Shown piece after piece: positions 24,445 through 32,199 of a stretch of DNA of 34,604 nucleotides. This DNA comes from Candidatus Gastranaerophilales bacterium (lineage in GTDB: Bacteria; Cyanobacteriota; Vampirovibrionia; Gastranaerophilales; Gastranaerophilaceae). The notes under the pieces are model-generated. The model was given only the letters and a program-made list of their open reading frames with translations, did no database searches and was not told where the DNA came from. Position 1 is the first letter of the stretch. Each line of letters begins with the position of its first letter. Location: the NCBI GenBank assembly GCA_944323945.1, contig CALUUL010000016.1:1-34604 (forward strand), written 5' to 3'. Position numbers and translations under genes: made by a program.

Positions 24445-26409
24445 ATGCGTATAAATCCAGTAATACAAACTCAAAATTTTGGAAGGGCATTTACTACAGA
24501 AGAAAAAGAATCATATTCAAGATTGTTAAAAGATGCAAAAGATGCTTTAAATATAGAGGATACGACGGCAATAATTTTTGATTTTAATATGCCTTCAGAA
24601 AAAGGATATAATACTGCTATTGGTACTACATTTTCAAGTTCTATGAAAAGCTTTATATCTTTCTTAAAATCAATGACAGGAATAACATCAATTCAACTTC
24701 AGCCACAAGGTAAAATTACACATAATAATGCTTCGCCATATTCAGGTACTAATTATGCATTTGGTGAGCATATTATTGATTTGAGAAAACTTACTCAATG
24801 TGATTATGCACAAATTCTTTCTGATTCAGATATTAGAGAAGTTGATGAAGATTATCCTAAAAACAAAATAGATAGAGAATATAAAGCTGATTATGAATAT
24901 GTCCTTGGTAATGGTAAAGCAGATGGAATCCAACAAAAACTTTTAAAAAAAGCTTATAAAAATTATAAAGAAGCACTTGCTTCTAAAAAAGCTGATGCAG
25001 TAAATTTGAATAAAGAATTTATAAATTTTAAAAAAGAAAATGTGTCTTGGTTAGAGAAGGAAGCTCTTTTTGAAGTTCTTAAAATGTATTATTCAACTCC
25101 TGATATATCTAAGTGGAATGAAAAAGATAAGTTATTGTATAGTTCAAATGTGCCGGAGCAAGTTCGTAAAGAGAGAATTTCCGAATTAAATAAGCAGTAT
25201 AAGGATTATATTGATTTTGAAAATTTTAAACAATTTATTGCTTCAAAACAACAAAAAGATAGTAAAAAATTGCTAAATTCTGATGATATCAAAATTTATG
25301 GAGATTGTTTGATTGGTTTTTCGCAAAGTGAAATGTGGTCTAATATAGATTGTTTCAGAGAAAATCTATATTATGGCGGACCAGATCCTGGTTGTAAGGA
25401 AACAAATGGAATTCAAATCTGGGGACTTCCAGCATTAGATTATACGAAGTTGGGCGAATGTAGTGATGATTGTGATTTATCCAATTTAGGTGAAGTTGGG
25501 AAATTTTTGTATGATAAATATATAACTTTTTTCAAAAGATATGACGGAATAAGAATGGATGCAGCTTGGCAATTTGTTACACCATTTATATATCAAACTG
25601 TTAATGGTATTTACGAAGAAGTTAAGTTACCGGAAATTAATTTTACTATTTTTAATATAATGAAAGCTGCAGCAAAAAATGCTTTAGGTGATAAATTTGA
25701 TGAAAATAATCCTGATAATATAATGCTTGAACTTGTTGGAATTTCAGCAGGAAAGAGTAGGAAAATGACTATTAACAAATACCCTCATTTATATACCACT
25801 GCTTATGCGGAGTATGATGAGACTCCTGCAAAGTTTTTGGAAAAGGGTTACAAAAATGGAAAGTTTTATGTAGGTGTTGGATGCCATGATAATGATTCTC
25901 TTGTTAATTTATCAAAAGATTCAGATAAAAGAAAACTTCACCTTGAAGGAATGCATAGAGATTATAATATAAATGAGTCTAATTTAAAATATTCGCTACA
26001 AAAGTATAAAGAACAAACAGAAGAACAAAAGCAAGAAGAAGATTTTAGAACAGCTAAATTTGCAGAAATATTTACATCTGCTAAACAGTTTTTCACCTTG
26101 CCTGATATTTTTGGTATGTCAGAACGAATCAATATATCAGGGAAAGCAGATAAAAATAATTGGACAGTTCGTATTCCTACTGAATATGAGAAATTTTATT
26201 TTTCACAGCTTTCAAAAGGATATGGATTAAATGTTCCTAAAGCTTTTTCTAATGCTTTAAAGATGAAGCATATTGATAATGTACAACTTGTAGAAAAATG
26301 TAATGAAGCAGCAGAAATTCTAAGAAGTGATGGTCCAATGACGGAAGAAGATGCTAATATTGCATTTGAAACAGGGAAATTAGAAAATGTCTTTAACTAT
26401 TTGATTTAA
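24445..26409 (+). CDS. GH77-type 4-alpha-glucanotransferase with N-terminal NFG motif
   Basis: A 654-residue protein related to amylomaltase (MalQ, GH77), which transfers alpha-1,4-glucan segments in glycogen or maltodextrin metabolism. Recognisable elements are QLQPQGKITHNNASPYSGTN (85-104), YGDCLIGFS (285-293), the nucleophile D372 in DGIRMDA, the acid/base E429 in MLELVG, and H481/D482 in GCHDND. A Lys-rich helical insertion (about 130-280) makes it longer than the usual ~500 residues and the sequence is strongly diverged. The first 16 residues (MRINPVIQTQNFGRAF) match the short leader seen on four other proteins here, in front of an otherwise cytoplasmic enzyme domain. The ATG follows AGAGGG. 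A membrane glucosyltransferase gene lies 44 bases downstream. Confidence 0.8.
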   Translation: MRINPVIQTQNFGRAFTTEEKESYSRLLKDAKDALNIEDTTAIIFDFNMPSEKGYNTAIGTTFSSSMKSFISFLKSMTGITSIQLQPQGKITHNNASPYSGTNYAFGEHIIDLRKLTQCDYAQILSDSDIREVDEDYPKNKIDREYKADYEYVLGNGKADGIQQKLLKKAYKNYKEALASKKADAVNLNKEFINFKKENVSWLEKEALFEVLKMYYSTPDISKWNEKDKLLYSSNVPEQVRKERISELNKQYKDYIDFENFKQFIASKQQKDSKKLLNSDDIKIYGDCLIGFSQSEMWSNIDCFRENLYYGGPDPGCKETNGIQIWGLPALDYTKLGECSDDCDLSNLGEVGKFLYDKYITFFKRYDGIRMDAAWQFVTPFIYQTVNGIYEEVKLPEINFTIFNIMKAAAKNALGDKFDENNPDNIMLELVGISAGKSRKMTINKYPHLYTTAYAEYDETPAKFLEKGYKNGKFYVGVGCHDNDSLVNLSKDSDKRKLHLEGMHRDYNINESNLKYSLQKYKEQTEEQKQEEDFRTAKFAEIFTSAKQFFTLPDIFGMSERINISGKADKNNWTVRIPTEYEKFYFSQLSKGYGLNVPKAFSNALKMKHIDNVQLVEKCNEAAEILRSDGPMTEEDANIAFETGKLENVFNYLI

Positions 26410-26453
26410 TTTTTGTAGTTTGATAATATTTATCTATAATTGTGAGGATTTTA

Positions 26454-28010
26454 ATGATAGAGAAACTGTTAAAAAATAGTTTTCATTATTGGTTTTTCTT
26501 TATATTAACAGCACTACTATGTTATGGTTTTGCATTAACTCATTCTTCTATGGGAATAGATGATGAAATTCTTGGAACTTGGTCTAACTTTTATGTTCTA
26601 CTTGGTGTAAATAGATTAGGTTTGTTTTTTACAAGAAAATTATTTATGGCATATGAGTATATCCCCTTTGTAAGAGAGTTTCTTTTTGTTCTTGTTTATA
26701 TGTTTGCTATAAATTTTTATGTAAAATTATTTGAAGATTATTTTCCACAAGTTTTTAATGAAAAAGCAAAAATAATATATTCATGTATAATGTTGGCTTT
26801 TCCATATACAGGTTTCATTTTTTGTTTTATGGATACAAATTTAGAATATGCTTTATCTGTTTTACTTAGTGTTATGTCTATTTATTTATTTTATAGTAAC
26901 AAAATAAATAATATTTGTAGAAAGTATATTACCATCATTTTGCTATTGATATTGAGTATTTCGTTTTATGAGACAGGATTTATATATTTTATAATGGCAG
27001 TTTTGGCAGTCTCTATGTTCAAAATAATATTAAATAAATATAGGGAAAGCATTTGGAAAGATTTATATTCATCTTTTTCTTTATTTATTTCAAGTCTATT
27101 TATAAATTGGTGTTTTATATTTTCCATAAGAAAGATTTCAGGTTATCATAATGAAGAGAGAATATATGAATTGTTGAAATATGATTTTTCATCTTTGAAG
27201 TTTTTTTTAATTTCAGTTGAAGATGTTATATCCAAGTTCATAAATAATTTTATAGAAACTTGCAAATATGATGCTGCATCTCAAATTGTTGTAGTATCTT
27301 GTATTATATTTTTTATAATTATTATATTTTATTCTATAAAACTAGATAAGAAATTACTTTTATTAGGAATGGGCTTTTTTTTCATGCCATTATTACCTTT
27401 CTTATCAACAGGTAATTATGAATTCTATTATAGAGTATATTCTCCATATAGTATGTTTTGTTCTATATCATTTGTTCTGTTATACAATTTATGCAGAAAA
27501 AAAATATTATTGGAAAAAATATATATTTTAATAATATGCTATATTATATTAGCTTTATCTCACGAAATGAATAGAATATTTTATATGGAACATCTTAAGT
27601 TTTTGGATGATAGGATGTTTGCATATTCATTAAATAAAGAAGTAAAAAGATTAGGCGATAAACCTCTCCTTATAATTGGAGTTAAAGATAATCCGAAATT
27701 AAATAGAGAATATTATTTGGAAGCTCCTGAAATTAATGTAAGTATTTTTAATTGGGATAGATATGATTCGATTCCAGCCGAATTGTTTGTTAATCGTCCA
27801 TATGCTTTTATGAAGGAGCAAGGATTTGGAGTTAATGTATATAAGGACGAATTGAATATTAATACACAAGAAGATTATTTAAATTTTATTAATAATATAG
27901 CAGAATTATCAAAAGATATGAAAATATATCCTGCAAATGCTTCTGTTAAAGATTGTGGGGATTTTATATTAATTAAAATTGGCAAATCAAAATTGAATTC
28001 TGAATATTAA
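26454..28010 (+). CDS. polytopic membrane protein, GtrII-like glucosyltransferase
   Basis: A 518-residue inner-membrane protein with about ten transmembrane helices and a soluble C-terminal ~120 residues. The first loop has SSMGIDDEILGTWS followed by GVNRLGLFFT, the arrangement of the GtrII-type (lipid-linked glucose) transferase family, in which an acidic pair after the first helix is the presumed active site. Such proteins glucosylate O-antigen or cell-envelope glycans. I start at ATG 26454, because GAGG lies 6 bases upstream; the in-frame GTG at 26442 is less likely. It is probably co-transcribed with the GH77-type gene, so the two may share a glucan theme, but that is inference. Confidence 0.7.
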   Translation: MIEKLLKNSFHYWFFFILTALLCYGFALTHSSMGIDDEILGTWSNFYVLLGVNRLGLFFTRKLFMAYEYIPFVREFLFVLVYMFAINFYVKLFEDYFPQVFNEKAKIIYSCIMLAFPYTGFIFCFMDTNLEYALSVLLSVMSIYLFYSNKINNICRKYITIILLLILSISFYETGFIYFIMAVLAVSMFKIILNKYRESIWKDLYSSFSLFISSLFINWCFIFSIRKISGYHNEERIYELLKYDFSSLKFFLISVEDVISKFINNFIETCKYDAASQIVVVSCIIFFIIIIFYSIKLDKKLLLLGMGFFFMPLLPFLSTGNYEFYYRVYSPYSMFCSISFVLLYNLCRKKILLEKIYILIICYIILALSHEMNRIFYMEHLKFLDDRMFAYSLNKEVKRLGDKPLLIIGVKDNPKLNREYYLEAPEINVSIFNWDRYDSIPAELFVNRPYAFMKEQGFGVNVYKDELNINTQEDYLNFINNIAELSKDMKIYPANASVKDCGDFILIKIGKSKLNSEY

Positions 28011-28040
28011 AAAGAACCTTCTAAAGAGGGTTCTTTTTTT
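28009..28040. terminator. bidirectional terminator
   Basis: An A-run, the stem AAAGAACCTTC with GAGGGTTCTTT (one G-U pair, loop TAAA) and a T-run of seven. It sits directly at the stop of the GtrII-like gene and faces the convergent gene ending at 28062. Confidence 0.85.
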
Positions 28041-28061
28041 AGTATAAGGGAAGTGAGAATT

Positions 28062-28868
28062 TTACATATTTTGAATTTTATCGCTCATACCTTCGATGTC
28101 ATCTTTTAGCATTTTCTTAACTACATCATTTTGAGCATCTAACATTTTACAAACAGTTTCTATGTTCTTTACTTTATTTTGTAATATAGTATCAGCATTA
28201 CTTAAAATACTACTTGTAACTTTTTGATAAGCCGCTAATGGTGCACTTGCCGTACCTTGTAATAAGTTACCAATTAAAGTTGTACCAAGTCCAAATTCTC
28301 CTAAATATGGAGACATTGCTTGTAAAATACCTCCAAATCCTGAAACAACACCAGCAGCAGGTAATAAGAAACTATCACCGAATCCAAATCCGGAAGCTAA
28401 ACCGGCAGTATAACCAAGTGCATTAACGCCTGCTGAATTTGCTATTTCAGAAACAGAAGTTAAAGAAGAAGCTCCACCAGTTAAGTAGCCAACTTCACCA
28501 GAAGTCCCAAACCCTTGAACTATAGAACTTGCACCACCTGTAAATCCTGAATATTGAGATAAAGATCCAATCCCAAATGATGAATTAGTTCCAATAGTTG
28601 AGTTTGATGGAGACCAATAGGAAGTTCCAGGTATATTAATAGCAGTACCACCACCCATTGTTGACATAAAAGAACTTGGTGCAATCATACTTGCTATCTT
28701 CCAAAGGAAACTACCTGCGGTACCAAAGCCAGCACCATCAGATGCACTACCACTGACAGTTATGTCTCTTAAAAGGTCATAAGTTTCAAATAACATTGCT
28801 TTTGCGTCGCCGCTTAAAGAACCATATTTATTTGATATAACCAAGTAACTATCATTTTTGTAACTCAT
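28062..28868 (-). CDS. Gly/Ser-rich hypothetical protein
   Basis: An unrecognised 268-residue protein. Residues 1-40 form a polar helix; residues about 40-215 are rich in Gly, Ser, Ala and Thr with repeated short FG/GFG/TGGASS elements (ASGFGFGDSF, VVSGFGGI, YLTGGASSLTS) and weakly hydrophobic stretches. The last ~60 residues are a charged amphipathic helix (KVKNIETVCKMLDAQNDVVKKML). There is no N-terminal signal peptide. A low-complexity, secreted or surface structural protein is plausible. It lies 63 bases downstream of the SQARFL protein gene on the same strand with no terminator between, so they are probably co-transcribed. AAGGA lies 9 bases before the ATG. Confidence 0.7.
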   Translation of the reverse strand: MSYKNDSYLVISNKYGSLSGDAKAMLFETYDLLRDITVSGSASDGAGFGTAGSFLWKIASMIAPSSFMSTMGGGTAINIPGTSYWSPSNSTIGTNSSFGIGSLSQYSGFTGGASSIVQGFGTSGEVGYLTGGASSLTSVSEIANSAGVNALGYTAGLASGFGFGDSFLLPAAGVVSGFGGILQAMSPYLGEFGLGTTLIGNLLQGTASAPLAAYQKVTSSILSNADTILQNKVKNIETVCKMLDAQNDVVKKMLKDDIEGMSDKIQNM

Positions 28869-28931
28869 TTTCTACATTCCTTAATGTGTTTATTTGTGTT
28901 TGCTTTCTGCTTCTATTCAATTCAATATTTT

Positions 28932-29900
28932 CTAAGAGAAAGTATTGAATGTATTTTCGATGTTTTTGTCTAATACTGCTTTTACAGCTTCCAATTCTGT
29001 TTGTAATTCATTTTGTTCCGTATCGATTTGATTTAATCTCAATTCCAGAACTTTATCTTCTTGTTGCAAAGATTCTGTTTGTGCATTTAAGTCAGCAACC
29101 ATTTTGTCATATTCATCTTTGCTCATTGTGTAATCTCTTAATGCTGCATCATAACCTTCTGAATCATATGTTCTTGTTGTATCAACATCCAGACCAGAAA
29201 CTACTCCTGGTATTGTAATTGAACTCATTCTGTTGTTTCCATCAAAGGTTATTTGTACATTATCGAATGTTGTTGTTTCTGTTACTGATTTATTCACTTT
29301 CATATAAGAATAAATTGAATTTTCCTCAGCAGCTGGATCATATCCTGTAACTTGTACATCTGGAATATAGTGTGTTTTTCCATCACTATCTTTGTAAGTG
29401 TATAAGTTTTGTGTTCCTTCAGGTAGTGGTTGAATACCTGCCGTTGAATCTATTAAACTTTTTATCTCACTTGGATCACTTGATAAACTTAATGCGTAGG
29501 TTGTTTCATCTTTTATATTAACTAAACTATAACTTCCGTCTTCAGATGATACAATTTTCCATTGATTTGATAGGTCACTTTGCTCAGCCATATTCTTATC
29601 ATATGTACGTTCAACATCCATATAATATGAACCATCATCATTTTCATAATAGTTTTTAACAATATATTCGCCATCTTGGTTGTTTGTTTTATCTGATATG
29701 CTAAAACTATAGTTAGATTCATAAAATTCTGTTGTATCAGGTGCAACAGGTACTTTTAGTGAAAGTAACTTGCTATATAAAGCGTTAACTTCTTCAGCTA
29801 AGGCTGTACGTTGTTGGTTTACTTGTTGACCTTCATATTCTATATTTGATTTTCTTGCTGTAATACCTAGAAATCTTGCTTGAGAAGCTGCTAAGCCCAT
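28932..29900 (-). CDS. 'SQARFL..TAR' protein, conserved hypothetical
   Basis: A 322-residue protein that opens with GLAASQARFLGITAR and EYEGQQVNQQRTALAEE, a helical N-terminus I associate with a group of uncharacterised proteins from gut bacteria including Melainabacteria. A long, Asp/Ser/Tyr-rich beta-type middle (about 55-250) and a C-terminal coiled coil (about 255-310) follow; it ends NTFNTFS. Helical ends around a variable centre recall flagellar or type III axial proteins, but no flagellin signature is visible and I do not assign one. GGAG precedes the ATG. A sigma-28-like promoter lies 37 bases upstream of the start. No signal peptide. Confidence 0.75.
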   Translation of the reverse strand: MGLAASQARFLGITARKSNIEYEGQQVNQQRTALAEEVNALYSKLLSLKVPVAPDTTEFYESNYSFSISDKTNNQDGEYIVKNYYENDDGSYYMDVERTYDKNMAEQSDLSNQWKIVSSEDGSYSLVNIKDETTYALSLSSDPSEIKSLIDSTAGIQPLPEGTQNLYTYKDSDGKTHYIPDVQVTGYDPAAEENSIYSYMKVNKSVTETTTFDNVQITFDGNNRMSSITIPGVVSGLDVDTTRTYDSEGYDAALRDYTMSKDEYDKMVADLNAQTESLQQEDKVLELRLNQIDTEQNELQTELEAVKAVLDKNIENTFNTFS

Positions 29901-29937
29901 CTTCTTTCTCCATTGTTATTTGTTATCCTATTTCTGT

Positions 29938-29965
29938 ATATCGACCGACTTTAAATTTAACTTTA
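29938..29965 (-). promoter_or_regulatory. sigma-28 (FliA)-like promoter candidate
   Basis: On the minus strand TAAAGTTA (29965-29958), a 12-base spacer, then GTCGATAT (29945-29938). This matches TAAAGTTT-N11-GCCGATAA at 7/8 and 6/8 with one extra spacer base. The predicted start is near 29931, a leader of ~30 bases. The rest of the 254-base gap (29901-30154) holds only the terminator at 30099. Confidence 0.45.
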
Positions 29966-30098
29966 ACTATAAAAATAAAATGTAAAGTTTTGTGAAATGG
30001 TCTTGTTTTTTTAGGAATAATAACCATAGATTTAGATTTAATATGCAGTTATTCTTACCTTGATTTTTATTTAATGTAGAATCAAGAAATGTCAACAA

Positions 30099-30134
30099 AA
30101 ATAAAAGAATCTGTTTTATCAGATTCTTTTATTT
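30099..30134 (-). terminator. terminator of the FKG membrane-protein pair
   Basis: A perfect 15-bp stem (AAATAAAAGAATCTG with its complement) and a 6-base loop, followed on the minus strand by TTTTATTTTTG. It lies 20 bases after the stop at 30155. Confidence 0.8.
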
Positions 30135-30154
30135 AATATATGTATATTATTTAT

Positions 30155-31045
30155 TTAAGCTTTTTTAGTTTCATTGTCTTTCTTGTTTGAAAAGAATTTA
30201 GAACTTAGTTTATTTGCAATTGGAGTTACAACAACAGGACCTAAGTATCTGTAAATAATACCGAATATTACAAGAGTTTTAATTTTGTTTATACCAGGAA
30301 TTATTTTATCTGCTTCAGCTTTTCCAGCTAATTTATCATATACATCATCAATTAGACCGGCTGCGGCTTTCTTTGCACCTTCCATATTACCTTTATTAGA
30401 TTTTATTGCATTAGATACACCTTCTTTAACTTCTTGTAGTTTTTCTGCGGAAATTTGGAAGGCTTTTGTTTTATTTCCATTTGCAACAATTCCACTTAAT
30501 TGTTCTCCTATTTTTTTTGTAACAGCACCAATTCCCTCATCAGAAGCATCTTTTGCAGCATTGAAAATATCATCCATAATTCCTGTTTTTTGAGCTAAAT
30601 TTTTTGCTGATTCTTTTGCTTTATTTATATAGAAGTCTTGATTTTTAATAAAATAGCTGTTTGAAATTTTATCTACAACTTTTGTAACTTTATCATCAAG
30701 TAAATATGCTCCTGCTGTTGATACTCCTAAGGTTAAAGCATCATTTATTAACATTTGAGGTTTTTGTTCTTTTTTTATTTTTTTGTTTCTTAATGTATTT
30801 ATCATGTAAAATCCAGATAAGAAACAACTATCTGCAACCATTAAGTGTGTAAAGGAGTTTGTTTTACTAAATTTTGATATAAATTTTTGGAACCCGCCTT
30901 TAGAAGCAACTTTTTCATAGAAATTCGATAGTGGTTCTGTTATTGCACTTGGAACACCTTTGAATGATTGAACTTGTTTATTTTTATGTGTGTTATTGCC
31001 TCTATTAATATTTTGGTATGTGTTGTTTATACTATTTATTCTCAT
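30155..31045 (-). CDS. FKG-motif membrane protein, second of a pair
   Basis: A 296-residue hypothetical protein. It opens MRINSINNTYQNINRGNN and reaches SFKGVP at residues 27-32, the shared polar leader. Two hydrophobic segments (about 68-85 and 98-115) and one near the C-terminus (about 258-280, FGIIYRYLGPVVVTPIAN) flank a helical, Lys/Ala-rich soluble middle (about 125-250). It has the same plan as its upstream neighbour, though sequence identity is low, so the two may be distant paralogues. Its ATG lies 14 bases inside the end of the upstream gene with GGGGG ahead of it: translational coupling. Function unknown. Confidence 0.7.
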   Translation of the reverse strand: MRINSINNTYQNINRGNNTHKNKQVQSFKGVPSAITEPLSNFYEKVASKGGFQKFISKFSKTNSFTHLMVADSCFLSGFYMINTLRNKKIKKEQKPQMLINDALTLGVSTAGAYLLDDKVTKVVDKISNSYFIKNQDFYINKAKESAKNLAQKTGIMDDIFNAAKDASDEGIGAVTKKIGEQLSGIVANGNKTKAFQISAEKLQEVKEGVSNAIKSNKGNMEGAKKAAAGLIDDVYDKLAGKAEADKIIPGINKIKTLVIFGIIYRYLGPVVVTPIANKLSSKFFSNKKDNETKKA

Positions 31046-32009
31046 AATTGGCTACCCCCGAGAATGCTTGAAAAAGTTTTTTGTCATCACTTGTTTTGAA
31101 CACGTTGTAGCTTAAATAATCATATGGGGTTATTTTTTCTTCTTTCTTTTTTCCACCTGATTTCTTTAGCCCAAGTGCTGAAAGTATTGTTGGAACTAAT
31201 GCTACTGTTATTGTTGCTCTGATTGGCATAAATATTGGTTGGAATAATTTATCAATAACATTTTTACCAGTTCTTGCAAAATTATCTATTGTTTTTTGTT
31301 CATTAATTGCATTTTTAACTGATTCTGATATTTCAGGTGCTACAGTGTCTATTTTCTCTTTGAATATTTTCTCTGCACCTTTTCCAGCTTTTTTAAATAT
31401 ACCTAAATTTATTAAACCTTTTTCTGCTATTGGAGCTGTTAAGCCTTTTATTTGTTCAACTAGTTCTGAATTTTTCCCTTCACTTGTATATTTTTCTGCT
31501 AGTTTTGTTAGATTTTCTGCACCTTGTTTAACAATCTCCATCGATTTTTTCTTCATATCTTCAGGCATGTTAAATGCACCTCGTTTTTGAGCTGCTTTTG
31601 CGGCTGCTGCAATCGGTATCCCGACTAAAACTGAGGTGGCAAGGCCTACAAGTCCTGTTGAAACGGATTTTGCTGCCTGATAAGAACATTTTTCTTTGTC
31701 CTCTTCTGTTTTTGCAGTCGTCATAATTGTTAATGGTCTTAGTCCACAAGTAATAAGTATTGCAAATAATGCTTCGGCTACTAATGGGTTATCTGATGCA
31801 AAATTAGCTGCTCTATGAAGAATTGGTACACCGCCCTTAAAACTCGCACGACCATCAGAATTACTCTTGATGGTCGTGTTTATATTGTCATTATTATTTT
31901 GTCTTAAGTTATGTCGCTCTTTTGCACACTCTTTTCCGTGACTTAAGGAGCGCTCGGTGGCCCTACCTTTCAGATATCCCGTAGTTGTTGTAATAGAATT
32001 AATTTTCAT
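31032..32009 (-). CDS. FKG-motif membrane protein, first of a pair
   Basis: A 325-residue hypothetical protein beginning MKINSITTTT, then a basic segment (GRATERSLSHGKECAKERH), an Asn-rich stretch, and SFKGGVP near residue 57. Hydrophobic segments lie at about 70-95 (VAEALFAILITCGL), 118-140 and 258-280 (IRATITVALVPTIL), around a helical Lys/Glu-rich middle. The stretch from the start to FKG is about twice as long as in its partner and contains unusual GC-rich palindromic DNA, suggesting an insertion. An alternative ATG at 32018 adds three residues; I prefer 32009 because MKINSI then aligns with the other leaders. The 3' end overlaps the next gene by 14 bases. Confidence 0.7.
   Translation of the reverse strand: MKINSITTTTGYLKGRATERSLSHGKECAKERHNLRQNNNDNINTTIKSNSDGRASFKGGVPILHRAANFASDNPLVAEALFAILITCGLRPLTIMTTAKTEEDKEKCSYQAAKSVSTGLVGLATSVLVGIPIAAAAKAAQKRGAFNMPEDMKKKSMEIVKQGAENLTKLAEKYTSEGKNSELVEQIKGLTAPIAEKGLINLGIFKKAGKGAEKIFKEKIDTVAPEISESVKNAINEQKTIDNFARTGKNVIDKLFQPIFMPIRATITVALVPTILSALGLKKSGGKKKEEKITPYDYLSYNVFKTSDDKKLFQAFSGVANYENK
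31843..31978 (-). repeat. GC-rich palindromic segment inside the FKG-motif coding region
   Basis: Within an AT-rich gene, this stretch carries a perfect 11-bp inverted repeat (CACGACCATCA at 31847-31857 with its complement at 31868-31878, 10-base loop), a 7-bp pair CTTAAGT/ACTTAAG (31903-31909 and 31941-31947), and the 8-bp palindrome GAGCGCTC (31948-31955). About 31930-31972 is roughly 60% GC. The reading frame stays open through it. It may be an inserted in-frame element; boundaries are uncertain. Confidence 0.45.
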
Positions 32010-32199
32010 ATTATCCATCCATACTCTCGTACATCTGCTCTAAATCGCAAAAAAATAAAATTTGCTATCTAGGAGTCTTGATTATAACAAAAAAATACAT
32101 GTTTTATTTGTTTACTTTATTATAAAAATCAAATTTATCATATGGGAGTATATAATTCGCCTTAAAAAATTTGTGTTTACAAAAATTAATATATTTGTT

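Noticed and set aside
29522..29746. Minus-strand 74-codon frame within the SQARFL gene
   Set aside because: Met/Ile-rich out-of-frame reading of the larger gene; no independent support.
32150..32199. Terminator for ugd (TTTGTG...ACAAA)
   Set aside because: Only 5 A/T-rich pairs; too weak to call.
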